Shown here one piece after another: positions 52,015-60,891 of a stretch of 64,000 bases of DNA. Within the stretch, counting starts at the first letter, position 1. Each line of letters begins with the position of its first letter. The stretch is from Blastocatellia bacterium UBA7656 (lineage in GTDB: Bacteria; Acidobacteriota; Blastocatellia; UBA7656). Location: NCBI GenBank assembly GCA_002483445.1, contig DLHY01000153.1, positions 71,755 through 135,754 on the forward strand, in the 5' to 3' direction. Made by a program: the position numbers and the translations under genes. Below the pieces are notes generated by a model that made no database searches, was not told the origin of the DNA, and saw only the letters and a list, made by a program, of their open reading frames with translations.

Positions 52015-52344
52015 GTGAGCGATTCGACTCCTGGCTCCCCAGGTAAATTCGCGCTGGTCATCAGGAAAATGGGCCGAGACATCAGCCGATCCGGCAAGGT
52101 GAAATGCAAAACTGTGATCAGGGAGTTGACCAACTACATGGAAGGGCGACTCTCTGAGCCTTTGCAATCAGCCATCGAAGATCATATAAAGAGTTGTCGA
52201 GATTGCAGCGCGCAGATGGAAACAACGCGCAAGATGCTCCATCTGGTGGGCGACGAGCAGGCATGGTTGAACGCTCTTGAGCGACACGTCCTGAAGAAAC
52301 CCGCCGCGACCTCGGAAGACGCTGCTCATAAAAAAGAACTGTGA
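52015..52344 (+). CDS. Small soluble zf-HC2 (anti-sigma-type) protein
   Basis: The 109-residue product holds a zinc-finger domain VKCKTVIRELTNYMEGRL...DHIKSCRDC with the His-x3-Cys-x2-Cys site, closely similar in layout to the end of the sigma factor just upstream (ETTRKMLHLV versus NTTRKILYLV). It has no membrane helix. A GTG at 52015 or an ATG at 52069 could be the start; neither has a strong ribosome binding site. It probably binds an ECF sigma factor, most simply the neighbour, giving a second layer of control. Confidence 0.75.
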   Translation: MSDSTPGSPGKFALVIRKMGRDISRSGKVKCKTVIRELTNYMEGRLSEPLQSAIEDHIKSCRDCSAQMETTRKMLHLVGDEQAWLNALERHVLKKPAATSEDAAHKKEL

Positions 52345-52375
52345 ATGATCCTCCGTTATGCGAACGGGTCGCGCC

Positions 52376-52948
52376 TCATCTGTCGTTATCCTGTCTTTGA
52401 AGCCGGAATGTGAAGCGGAAGTTGAACAGCCCGGTAACATTCGTACCCAGTAACTCCTGTCGCACCTCGCCGACAACTCCCTTCATCGAGCCGGTTCCTC
52501 CGGTGACGGCGCGAAGGGTCGGTCGCGGTCCTTCGAGTCCTTCGCTGAAAAGTTGCCTGGACTCATCAGGCAGCAGGTACGTTTGCGCAGTGTCGAAAGC
52601 CGGAGAGTCGCCAGCGGCAAGCTGCTCAGAGTCTACCATCCACACGCCGCGGCAAATCCACGCGCCGGTGCTGCCGGGATTATCGGGGCTGAAGACTCCT
52701 TCTCCTGCGGGGATCGTGCCTCCGGGATAAATGCGGCCCTGTACGATGAAGGTATCTCCGCGATGCGAGCCTGAAGCGGAAGGATCGACGTTGTTCTGAG
52801 TGAATGTGCGCGCATCACAGGCCACATCGATTACGAAAATCCTGTCGCCTTCGCTGTCTGCGCGCGCCAGTTCCGCAGGTGAGTAAAATACGGGCAAGGC
52901 AGCAATCAGGATCAGAAACAGGCCAGCCATAACGAGGTGCTTTTTCAT
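52376..52948 (-). CDS. Exported protein resembling allene-oxide-cyclase/dirigent-like barrels
   Basis: A signal peptide (about residues 1-30) is followed by a beta-rich chain containing GDTFIVQGRIYPGGTIP, WICRGVWM and the C-terminal block LRAVTGGTGSMKGVVGEVRQELLG...FTFRL. The AVTGGTG-x-x-x-G-x-x-GEV pattern is typical of AOC/dirigent-like barrels and of related bacterial exported proteins. No catalytic role is claimed. The gene is convergent with the zf-HC2 gene and downstream of the multihaem cytochrome gene, on the same strand as the latter. Confidence 0.72.
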   Translation of the reverse strand: MKKHLVMAGLFLILIAALPVFYSPAELARADSEGDRIFVIDVACDARTFTQNNVDPSASGSHRGDTFIVQGRIYPGGTIPAGEGVFSPDNPGSTGAWICRGVWMVDSEQLAAGDSPAFDTAQTYLLPDESRQLFSEGLEGPRPTLRAVTGGTGSMKGVVGEVRQELLGTNVTGLFNFRFTFRLQRQDNDR

Positions 52949-52994
52949 GTCACTCTCCTCTCGAAGTAAAAATTCATGTCAAAGGGCGATCGTC

Positions 52995-53043
52995 GCCTGC
53001 GACCCCGCGCAGCTTTCGTTTGATTCGCGGGGGAGCCGCAGGC
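52995..53043 (-). terminator. GC-rich hairpin after the multihaem cytochrome gene
   Basis: GCCTGCGACCCCGCG (52995-53009) and CGCGGGGGAGCCGCAGGC (53026-53043) are complementary apart from a bulge, with a 16-nt loop. It lies directly downstream of the cytochrome gene's stop codon. There is no long U-run, so its role as terminator is tentative. Confidence 0.45.
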
Positions 53044-55473
53044 TCAGGGAAACTGCTTTTTCTTCGGAACGCCCTCCGAACTCCAATATATAGGATCGGC
53101 ATTGGAAGCGGCAGCGATGTCCACATCCGAGTGAATATGCCAGGGCACAGACTCGGCCCGCGCGACTTCATCTCTCTTGATGTACTCATTGGCGAGGTAG
53201 TGTATGCGCCAGTCCTCGAACTTATCCAGGTAAGTCAGGTTGGTCTCTTGCGCCAGATTCGGATTGCCCGTTTGCCTATAGCCCTCGATCACGAAATAGA
53301 GCGCCGTTATATCATCCGGGTCTATGGCAAGCACTCGTTCGAACACTGCACATGCCTCGCTCTGCTTACCTAGAGCCTGATAGCATTTGCCCATCTGGTT
53401 CAGTATCATACGGTCACGCGGGTAACGCGGCTCTATCTGCTTGAAGCGTTCAAGCGCCTCTGCGGGCTTGTTCTCCATCCTCAGCAATGCGCCCTTGTAA
53501 TAGACAGCCCGCGCGTTACCCGGATTGATCGTGATCGCTTTATCAAGCAGCTTGTGCATTCCCGGAAAGTTCTCGCGCCAGAAACTCGCCAGAGCCTGAT
53601 TGACATATCCGTCGCCGTAGTTCGGATTGATCTCGGTCACCTTTTCGAAGGCCCGTTTTGCGTCCATATACATGAACTGGTCGAAAAGCGATATGCCCAG
53701 ATTGTTGAAGCGAACAAGGTCTTTTTCGTCGAGCGCAGTGTTGGCAGGGCGGTTCTCGCCCAGATTGAGTATGATCGTCCGCGCGACCATCTCGACGATA
53801 GGCAAATCAACGCTTTTGCCGAGCGCATAATCGCTGAAAAAGCGATTGAATTTGCGATAGAGGACGCGGGCGCTCACGCGCAACGATCCACTCGCCGCTT
53901 TCGGAATGGTGAACTGATAGCGGACAAGCTCGCTACGCCCAGCCGCAATAAAATTGTCATAAGCCTTGCCTCGCGTCTCCCATATATTGTGGTGACGCAC
54001 CGCGTCACGTCGCTCTGTGACCTGGACAGATTGGAATTTATGCGCGCGCTCGTCGACCTCTCCATCGGGCTTGAGGAAACCACTGTGATAGATGATCTGG
54101 CCGCTCGCGTCCTGCACCTTGAACTCCACCCATGGCTCGAAGAAGTCCCGCAACTCGGTAGGGAAAAAATGGCCCACATTTTTATTCGATATGACCACGC
54201 CCAGGGTCACCGTTTCGCCGGGATCAAGTGAGAACTTGCTCTTATCTATAGGCGCGATGATCGTATCGTCCGGCTTCTGATAGCCGGGATAAAGCGCGGC
54301 ATTGATCGAGTTGATAGTAGCAAAGCCTTCACCGACCTTGAGGCCCGCCGCACCCTTGCGCAACGTTATAAGGTCAGTGCCCTCACGCTGCGTCGGATAT
54401 GCCGCTCCCTTCTTCAGCGTGAAGATATCTATGCCCAGATGATCAGCCTTGAGGAAATCCTTGACCGCCTGCAATTGATCTTTGAAACCATAAAAGTGCG
54501 GGAGCGCCGTGTTGGATGCAGGCCAACGATGTGAAGCGATCTTTCCCTGCTTTGCGGCCAGATCGGCCCCAGCCGTTTCGGATTGCATGTGACAGGATTG
54601 GCAAGTATTGCGCGGTTTCTTGTAGAACGGGAGCGGGGATTCGTTAGAGTGCGAACTCATCTGCCACTCATCGTAGGATGAAAAAGAGCGCCGCCATTTA
54701 TAATTCTCTATCTGACGCGGCAGCGCCGCTTTATGACAAACGGCGCAAAACTCAGGCTTCTTATAGAAGTCTTTCATCATGGCCCGCTTATGCGCGTCCC
54801 TGTTTGAAAGGATCATCTCATCGGTCACCTTGCCCTCGAACGGTTTTCCGTTCTCATCGACGAGCAGCGCGGGCGGAGCAATTCGATAGCTGCCGATTCC
54901 TTCGAGGTAGGTTATCTTCTCAATCGAATGGCAGACGGTGCAGGTAACGCCCTCGTCGTCAAATGGTCGCGCGACCTTCGAGCCTGTTGTGAGCGCGCCC
55001 GAAACCAGCGCGACGGGGTTATGGCAGCTTTCACAGTGGCGGGTCATCTCGATGCCGTACTGCTTTGTGAAGTCTTCGATATTCTTTTTGTAAAAAGGCC
55101 CACGGAAGCTGCTGCGATGAGGCGACTCGGCCCACTGCGTATGCGCGCCGCTGTGACAGCGCCCGCAATAGGAGGCGGGCATGAATCTGTCTGCGCTGAT
55201 AAAGGTACCCGTCGAGGTCTGGACTTCGCCTGGCGCGAAGGGGTTCGTCCCGAAGGGAAGATTGTAATTCTCTTTTTCACTCTCAGGCAAATCTATGCCT
55301 GTGGGTCCGTCCGAACCGAAAACGGCATAGCCGAGCGCAAGCACGACGAATCCCATCAGCACAATTATTTGCGCGCCTCGCCGACGAGTTTCGCTCCCGC
55401 TGAGGGTAATTCGGAGCGGGCGGGCATACCTGAGCGATCTTGACTCTTCTACATTTCTCTTATTCGTCAGCAT
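53044..55473 (-). CDS. Multihaem cytochrome c with C-terminal TPR region
   Basis: One membrane anchor (about residues 34-52, IIVLMGFVVLALGYAVFG) holds an exported chain with five haem-binding CxxCH sites: CGRCH, CESCH, CTVCH, CAVCH and CQSCH, the last with CHMQ. The spacing recalls cytochrome c554/NrfA-like electron carriers. A beta region follows, then about five TPR repeats at the C-terminus (for example YMDAKRAFEKVTEINPNYGDG, PAEALERFKQIEPRYP). The ATG at 55473 has AGGAGA before it. It probably passes electrons in the periplasm; the partner is unknown, but a SCO/cytochrome c protein and a multicopper oxidase are encoded nearby on the same strand. Confidence 0.87.
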   Translation of the reverse strand: MLTNKRNVEESRSLRYARPLRITLSGSETRRRGAQIIVLMGFVVLALGYAVFGSDGPTGIDLPESEKENYNLPFGTNPFAPGEVQTSTGTFISADRFMPASYCGRCHSGAHTQWAESPHRSSFRGPFYKKNIEDFTKQYGIEMTRHCESCHNPVALVSGALTTGSKVARPFDDEGVTCTVCHSIEKITYLEGIGSYRIAPPALLVDENGKPFEGKVTDEMILSNRDAHKRAMMKDFYKKPEFCAVCHKAALPRQIENYKWRRSFSSYDEWQMSSHSNESPLPFYKKPRNTCQSCHMQSETAGADLAAKQGKIASHRWPASNTALPHFYGFKDQLQAVKDFLKADHLGIDIFTLKKGAAYPTQREGTDLITLRKGAAGLKVGEGFATINSINAALYPGYQKPDDTIIAPIDKSKFSLDPGETVTLGVVISNKNVGHFFPTELRDFFEPWVEFKVQDASGQIIYHSGFLKPDGEVDERAHKFQSVQVTERRDAVRHHNIWETRGKAYDNFIAAGRSELVRYQFTIPKAASGSLRVSARVLYRKFNRFFSDYALGKSVDLPIVEMVARTIILNLGENRPANTALDEKDLVRFNNLGISLFDQFMYMDAKRAFEKVTEINPNYGDGYVNQALASFWRENFPGMHKLLDKAITINPGNARAVYYKGALLRMENKPAEALERFKQIEPRYPRDRMILNQMGKCYQALGKQSEACAVFERVLAIDPDDITALYFVIEGYRQTGNPNLAQETNLTYLDKFEDWRIHYLANEYIKRDEVARAESVPWHIHSDVDIAAASNADPIYWSSEGVPKKKQFP

Positions 55474-55569
55474 GTGTCTTCTCCTGGCATAAGAATGAAG
55501 CCGAAACAGGGCGGCAACGGCCACTGTCGAGTTGATGGGCAGTGCCGTTGCCTTCTTAATGCCCGTGTT

Positions 55570-56674
55570 TCATCTGGCGTCCGTGCTTAGACTGAGCGAT
55601 CCATCCTCATCGCCTGCGGACGGAACCTCCGCCCCTACCGGCGTGGCCCAGGTCTTTACGACTGGCACCAGGCGCAACGACGGGGCGATTCAAAAGCAGG
55701 CTCGCCAGGCCGCCGCCGCCGGAATTGGAACACCAATCACCTGTCTGTTGCAGACAATCGAAGTTGGCGAGGATTTCCGGCGATTGCTCCGAGCCGTCCG
55801 GGTTCTTTACCGTAACCAGGAAAACGTCCTGACCGGGCCTGTCTTGCGCAATACCCCCGTCCCGGGGGTCAGGAATGACCGGTCAGACAACCCAGGGAAA
55901 ACCCTCCGACCCATCCTGCGCGCGGTTGGCGATCAGCACGAATCCATCAGCCGCCAGGCTGTCGATCTCACTGGCAGATTGCAGTATGGGCGTGCCATCG
56001 AGGTCTCTGCCGTTCTCTGCGGCTATCGGGTCAAGCCTTGCCCTGCCTTCAGCAGTAAACGCCTTGGGGGTGTAAACCACGAAGGCAAGAATCCAGTTGC
56101 CCAGAGGGTTGTTGGAGAAGTAGCCGTTTCGCGTGTCGAAGATGTTGTCCTGTCGCCGATTTGGCGGCGCAGGGCTTTTAATAAAAGTGGGGTTGTTATT
56201 GGCATCCCGCTGCGTCTTAGGGAAGAGGAACGCGCGGAAGCTGTTTGCCACATCCAGCGCGCGTCGGCCTCGCGCAGTCAGCGTACCATTCGGATTTCGC
56301 TCAAAACTACTCGGCATGAGCGTACCCATGATCGAGTAGTAAATAAGGTTTCCGGAATTGTTCCACCCGCCCGTCGTCTCCAGTATGCGGATGTTGCGGC
56401 GGTCGGGGTCGTTATTGGAATTGTCAACCGTCCAATGTAACGGGTTGCGGTCAGCATTACCTGCACGCTCTCCGATATTTTCCGGAACAATCCCATTCTC
56501 ACGATAAAAGTTGTCACTGAAATCAAACGGTGGCGGATTTTCTTTTACCCGCACAACCGATGATGCCCCGGTCGTTGCTGAAGTTGAGTCGCCCATCCCC
56601 GGCAAAACCGTATAGATCGCCAGCAGAGCTACGGCTAGCCAGATGGGCCATCTCTGTTCCCTTAGCTTTTTCAA
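55570..56674 (-). pseudogene. Exported protein gene broken by an in-frame UGA and a frameshift (or recoded)
   Basis: From 56674 the frame encodes 263 residues: an N-terminal membrane or signal helix (IWLAVALLAIYTVLPG) and an exported-looking domain (LHWTVDNSNNDPDRRN, TTGGWNNSGNLIYYS, NRAQDGSEGFPWVV). It stops at UGA (55883-55885), but the same frame goes on with protein-like sequence, PVIPDPRDGGIAQDRPG then VFLVTVKNPDGSEQSPEILANFDCLQQTGDW. Near 55690-55700 the protein-like reading moves to the +1 frame (RLVPVVKTWATPVGAEVP to STDAR, ending at 55570). The simplest reading is a decaying gene or sequencing errors. A SECIS-like hairpin 19 nt after the UGA leaves recoding open. No family is recognised. 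Confidence 0.55.
55853..55869 (-). promoter_or_regulatory. SECIS-like hairpin 19 nt after an in-frame UGA
   Basis: On the minus strand ACCCCC-GGGAC-GGGGGU forms a perfect 6-bp stem with a 5-nt loop starting GG. Its loop begins 19 nt after the UGA at 55885-55883, within the window used by bacterial SECIS elements. The UGA does not sit in a Cys-like context and a frameshift follows, so this could be chance. Confidence 0.3.
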
Positions 56675-56994
56675 TGCCTTATTCTCCTTTCCAAGTTCGG
56701 TTAAGTTTCTGCCCTCTTGCCAGAACCGCGCCGCAGATCGCCTCTTTGAAAAAAACGAGATGCCTACGAAGCGTTCCGACTTAATGGACGCCAGTCACAA
56801 GCCTATAGCCCGGGGGCAGGCCGAACTATAGATCGTTCCAGCGGACGGTGAATCCTGATCCCTCGCCCGCTGCCAAACATTCGAGTACGAAAGCAGACTG
56901 AAAAAAACAATAAAGGGCAGTTACGAAAACTGCCTTTACCCGCACTGAAGCGGCGGTCTCACTAATCGGTTATCAGGTCACCCGCGGAGCCTGC
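56675..56994. other. Intergenic region between broken exported gene and SCO/cytochrome gene
   Basis: About 320 bp. It contains the terminator of the SCO/cytochrome gene at 56901-56937 and presumably the promoter of the broken gene. No convincing coding frame was seen. Confidence 0.5.
56901..56937 (-). terminator. Intrinsic terminator of the SCO/cytochrome c gene
   Basis: On the minus strand AAAGGCAGTT-TTCG-T-AACTGCCCTTT makes a 10-bp stem with one bulge and is followed by TATTGTTTTTTT. It lies about 60 nt after the stop codon of the SCO/cytochrome c gene. Confidence 0.85.
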
Positions 56995-58092
56995 TCACTT
57001 CGTGGTTCCGCCATCCTCCTTCGCACGCAAGGCGGCGGTTTGAGCTTCCATGTAGTCAATCAGGCTGGCGACATCCGACTGGGTCAGCCGCAGATAAGGC
57101 ATGCGCACCTCTTTGTATTTCTTGAAGAGCGCCATCGCAATGGGGTCTTTCTCTTCAATCATCTTTTCAGGCGTCATGATAAACCGCGTCAACCATCTCC
57201 GTTCGCGCAGCCGGGTCACGCCCGCCAGGTCTGGCCCAATGTGGTCACCTCCTCCGATTGTGTGGCAAGCAACGCACCGCGTCGCAAAGAGGTACTGCCC
57301 CTTGGTGAATTCGAGCCTGGCGGCGACAGAGGGCGACTTCACCGCGCCTTTTCTCTGATCTGAATAGTTTCCCAAAACCTGATTGAGTTTTATGGTGAGG
57401 AAGCTGGGGTTATCCAGAGCCGAGTTCCTCATCCACACACCAGCAGGCACATTGCCAAGAAGCAATGTTGGCAGGTGACCGTCCCGATCATTCGGATCAG
57501 GCTCTGAATACAACCCCAGTTTCCTGCTGATCAGTTCGATGTCTTTCTCATCTCCGGTGAGAAACAGCCAGCCCGGCCCGGCCTTGTATTTCTCCGCATA
57601 GGATTTGAGAACTTCAGGGGTATCCCGCCTGGGATCGATACTGATCGAATAGAAAAAAATGTCTTTTCCTACTCGGTCGCCCAACATTTTTTGCATCTGC
57701 AACATTCGCGCCGTCTCAAGCGGACAGTTGTCCACACAGTTGGTATAGATCATCGTGATTGCCACAACCTTGCCCTTGAGCAGGTCGTCGTAGAAACGAA
57801 CCTTTTTTCCATCCTGTGTGGTCAGCGTGACATTGGGGAAATAGTCCGGCCCCCAACGCGAAGTAGGAGCCACTTCCGATTTGCCCTGGCGGGATGGTTG
57901 TTTGAGCGCCATGCCGCATTTCGAGCAGGTGCCTTCGGCCTTTGACTTCTCATCCGGATGCATCGGACAAACATACTCAGCCTCGCTTTGCGCTGCCGTG
58001 GCATCTTTCCCGCTGCTTTGAGAAAGACTGTGCCATGGCAGGCAGACGATCAACACCCCGAGTAAACACGCCTTCACCAATCGGCTTTCCAC
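56995..58092 (-). CDS. Exported fusion: heavy-metal-binding motif - SCO1/SenC - cytochrome c
   Basis: A signal peptide comes first, then YVCPMHPDEKSKAEGTCSKCGMAL, the CPMHP...CxxCGM pattern of heavy-metal-binding domains. A SCO1/SenC thioredoxin fold follows with copper-binding cysteines in TNCVDNCPLE and a downstream His in DRDGHLPTLLL. The C-terminal 110 residues hold one haem site, CVACH, with a candidate axial Met in RMPYL. SCO proteins deliver copper to oxidases. GTG at 58092 is chosen as start because AAGGAGGA lies seven bases upstream; the longer ATG frame to 58149 has no such site. It is about 100 nt downstream of the multicopper oxidase gene and probably in its transcript. Confidence 0.9.
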   Translation of the reverse strand: MESRLVKACLLGVLIVCLPWHSLSQSSGKDATAAQSEAEYVCPMHPDEKSKAEGTCSKCGMALKQPSRQGKSEVAPTSRWGPDYFPNVTLTTQDGKKVRFYDDLLKGKVVAITMIYTNCVDNCPLETARMLQMQKMLGDRVGKDIFFYSISIDPRRDTPEVLKSYAEKYKAGPGWLFLTGDEKDIELISRKLGLYSEPDPNDRDGHLPTLLLGNVPAGVWMRNSALDNPSFLTIKLNQVLGNYSDQRKGAVKSPSVAARLEFTKGQYLFATRCVACHTIGGGDHIGPDLAGVTRLRERRWLTRFIMTPEKMIEEKDPIAMALFKKYKEVRMPYLRLTQSDVASLIDYMEAQTAALRAKEDGGTTK

Positions 58093-58191
58093 AACGACAT
58101 CCTCCTTATCATGTCCAATCCCATGTCTGGGAGAGTTGCGGCGAACCACTCTTTAGAGCGGTTCGCCGAATACGGTCTCGAACCTGCGCCT

Positions 58192-60408
58192 TTACGGGAA
58201 GGCGGTTGGGAGAATATCGGTCGGATCCATGAAGTTCACGCCCTGTGGGGTCGGGATTGGCGTCGGCAGCGGGTTCAGATGAGCGCCGCCGGCGCCGTTG
58301 ATCTCCCAGCGCAACAGCATGGCATTGTCTTCGTGTACCGTGTTGTGGCAATGCTCCATGAACATTCCGCCGAAGTCGCGGAATTGAAGTGTAATGGTGA
58401 CACTGCCGCCCGGCAGGAGCCGCCAGACATCCTTGCGCCCGCGCTCCCAAGGCGGCACTTGGGTCGCGCTTCCGTTGCGGGCGAGAGTCTGGCCCTCCTC
58501 GAAGTGAATATGAATCGGGTGATCCCAGCCCGCGCCGCCGTTTCTCAGCGTCCAAACCTCGCGGGTGCCGAAGCGGGGAGCCGCTGAAATCCGCCCAAAG
58601 TCGGCAGCGAGCATATCCCCGCCATCTGTCTTTACGCCCCAGGGACCGAAGAAACTGGACACCGGATCGAAGGTCGTCTGTTTAGCGCCGCGCCCGAACT
58701 CGAAGATGCGCTCCTGCGCGACAGGGATGTTGGACAAGTCAGGGTTCGGAATCAGTGTACTCGGAACCTGGCTGATGTCAGGTTGCGCCGGGTCGCGGGC
58801 GATGCGGAATTCCAGAAACTTCCCAACCGCCGGATCATCAGAATTCCCCGATATGGCTTCGGCGATAGAGAGGTTTTTGTGAACCAGTTTGCCGTCCTTG
58901 TGTTCGGAGAGGTTCACCATCCAAACCTTCTGCCCAATGCTGTAGCGCGAAAAATCAATGACGATGTCATAGCGTTCGGCAATGCCCTGTTCATCCAACT
59001 GAGTCAGCGTCACCGGATGCGGGAGAAGGTTTCCGTCATTGGCAATCTGGATCATCGGCGAGCCATCACTCAAGGCGATCTTAAAGAAACGCGAGACCGA
59101 AGCGTTGAGGATGCGGAAACGATACTTGCGCCGCTCGACCTCCATGAAAGGCTTGAAGACCAGATTGACGGTCATAACGTCGCCCAGAAAGCCATCGAAG
59201 TTGAACAGGTCGAATAAGAGTTGGCCATCTCTGTCCCAGGCCTTATCGGCCAACATGAGGTTGACATCGTAATCGAGGTTGCCCCAGGACTTGCCGGTAA
59301 CGCTTGCCCGTCCGCTGGGCAGTCTCAGGTTGACCCCATCGTTTATGTCTTCAGCGCCACGATCAAGGCCGCTATAGATATTGAACATCCCGGCATTGCC
59401 TTTGTAGACGTTCTGAGCAGTGAAGCTGAACATATGATCGTGGAACCAGTGAGTGCTCATGGTCTCGCGCCAGTCGCCCGGAACCTTATTGAGTCCGCCA
59501 TTGTCAGCCGGACCGGAAGCACGCGCATCAGTGGCATTGGTGTTGATCGTATCCCGCCCCGCCAATACGATGGGGTAGTGATAATCGTAAAACTGATTCG
59601 GGAAGAAGAAAGCGCCTGTGAAGCCGTCGTTCTCCGCCCCGTGATGCCCGTTGTGTTCGTGGGTCGTGATCGTGTGAATCCCGAAGCCGCCGTTCTGGCT
59701 CTGAAAGATAGGTAGTCTATTGTGATGGCGGAGAAGGATCGGTTCCCCGTAGCGCCCGATCAACAATTTGGGCGGCAAGGTGCCATTGAAGGTCCAAAAC
59801 TTGAGTAAGGTTTGATCCGGCAAGTTCGGATGAAAGCGCGGCGGGAAGGGGGTCGCCGGGTTGATGCCGGAATTGTGCTGGGAAGCAACTCCGGGATTGT
59901 AAACCGTATTGACTTTGGCCCCTTCCTGCGTGACGCTGACACCGACCTGCGGAGGGAGCAGGTTGAACTGCTGATGCGCCCAGATTGGCCCTGGAGGTCG
60001 CCCTTCAATCGGGCCGAACCCCCCGCCCAGCGCGGCGGGTACAGGCTGCTGTGTGGTATTGGCCTCCGCAGTCGGGAAGGGGTCAAGGCTCGAAACAGGG
60101 TCCCTCGGCAAAACATCGAAGCGGGGCATGGGCTGAGTAAAGGGCTGGACTCCAAACAGCGGGCTTGGAGGCGCCCCTGTCGGAATATTCGAGTCGGCGA
60201 AGGCGCTCCTGACAAAGGGGCTAAGACCGTTGATCGGAAAAAGCAGACCAGTCCCCGATATGATCCCCCATTTGATCAATTCGCGCCGGCTCACCTGCTT
60301 ATGCGAGCAAGCTTTTACAATCTCCAATCGATTGTTTCTTGCCTGCTCAGCTTCTCTCAGCCGAGCCTTCGAGGTCTTCCCAGACAGAAAGAATCTTCGG
60401 TCGCTCAT
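58192..60408 (-). CDS. Multicopper oxidase, Tat-exported
   Basis: An N-terminal twin-arginine signal (SRRELIKWGIISGTGLLF, about residues 40-57) shows folded export. The copper ligands are in place: HEHNGHHG, HWFHDHMF, HPIHIHFEEG, and the type-1 site MEHCHNTVHEDNAMLLRW. The total of about 738 residues is longer than laccase or CueO. The plan is closer to bilirubin-oxidase/CotA or manganese-oxidase-like members; the substrate could be Cu(I), Mn(II) or an organic reductant. The start at 60408 follows AAAGGAG; the frame to 60528 has no support. The neighbouring SCO protein may supply its copper. Confidence 0.92.
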   Translation of the reverse strand: MSDRRFFLSGKTSKARLREAEQARNNRLEIVKACSHKQVSRRELIKWGIISGTGLLFPINGLSPFVRSAFADSNIPTGAPPSPLFGVQPFTQPMPRFDVLPRDPVSSLDPFPTAEANTTQQPVPAALGGGFGPIEGRPPGPIWAHQQFNLLPPQVGVSVTQEGAKVNTVYNPGVASQHNSGINPATPFPPRFHPNLPDQTLLKFWTFNGTLPPKLLIGRYGEPILLRHHNRLPIFQSQNGGFGIHTITTHEHNGHHGAENDGFTGAFFFPNQFYDYHYPIVLAGRDTINTNATDARASGPADNGGLNKVPGDWRETMSTHWFHDHMFSFTAQNVYKGNAGMFNIYSGLDRGAEDINDGVNLRLPSGRASVTGKSWGNLDYDVNLMLADKAWDRDGQLLFDLFNFDGFLGDVMTVNLVFKPFMEVERRKYRFRILNASVSRFFKIALSDGSPMIQIANDGNLLPHPVTLTQLDEQGIAERYDIVIDFSRYSIGQKVWMVNLSEHKDGKLVHKNLSIAEAISGNSDDPAVGKFLEFRIARDPAQPDISQVPSTLIPNPDLSNIPVAQERIFEFGRGAKQTTFDPVSSFFGPWGVKTDGGDMLAADFGRISAAPRFGTREVWTLRNGGAGWDHPIHIHFEEGQTLARNGSATQVPPWERGRKDVWRLLPGGSVTITLQFRDFGGMFMEHCHNTVHEDNAMLLRWEINGAGGAHLNPLPTPIPTPQGVNFMDPTDILPTAFP

Positions 60409-60891
60409 GTACTTTCTCCTTTGCTTGTGGGTTGTAATGATCTCACCTGTATTTCTCCTGTCGGCCAGAACATAGAACTTGCCGTCCGCTCTTTCGTGAA
60501 GAAGTGAATTCCTGTTCCGAACTGACAATGGTTGATGCTTTGACTAGCTGGGCTGATACGACTTGCCCAGGCAAACAGATACTTATGTAAGGATTAAGTA
60601 TCTGTTTAGGTATTGCTTATACAACAAGCACCGTAAGTAGAGATGCTTCAACTCGAAAAAACTTTCATAGTGGGGGCATAAAATATTTTGTATGAGCGCC
60701 TGTTGCTCTTTCAGAGCAAACTCAAGCAGGAAGGGGCGACCTGATCGCGGTTCTTGTATCCTGTTTTTATTACACTCGGAATAAAAGGATATCTCCGCTG
60801 GTTGTTGATTATGAGCGCGCCAGGTTTGATTCGTCGATGGGACTTTCATAGTCTGCGCATCCCGTCTCTTTTCAGGGAGGTCTATCCGGCA
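60409..60891. other. Divergent intergenic region with a perfect 13-bp inverted repeat
   Basis: About 480 bp between the multicopper oxidase and FGE-like genes. It contains the AAACAGATACTTA inverted repeat at 60573-60607, a TTGCTCT-TTC-AGAGCAA hairpin at 60703-60719, and an AT-rich stretch around 60677-60692 (AAAATATTTTGTATG). A 110-residue open frame on the minus strand shows no recognisable features. It should hold both promoters. Confidence 0.5.
60573..60607. repeat. Perfect 13-bp inverted repeat
   Basis: AAACAGATACTTA (60573-60585) and TAAGTATCTGTTT (60595-60607) are exact reverse complements around TGTAAGGAT. It is AT-rich compared with its neighbours and lies about 165 bp upstream of the multicopper oxidase start, in a divergent region. 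It could be an operator, a bidirectional terminator or a trace of a small mobile element. Confidence 0.7.

Noticed and set aside
55532..56440. A 302-codon plus-strand open frame over the broken exported gene
   Set aside because: Its translation is rich in Arg, Ser and Val with no motif, no signal and no clear ribosome binding site, whereas the minus strand has a signal-like N-terminus and protein-like sequence. I take it as the antisense shadow.
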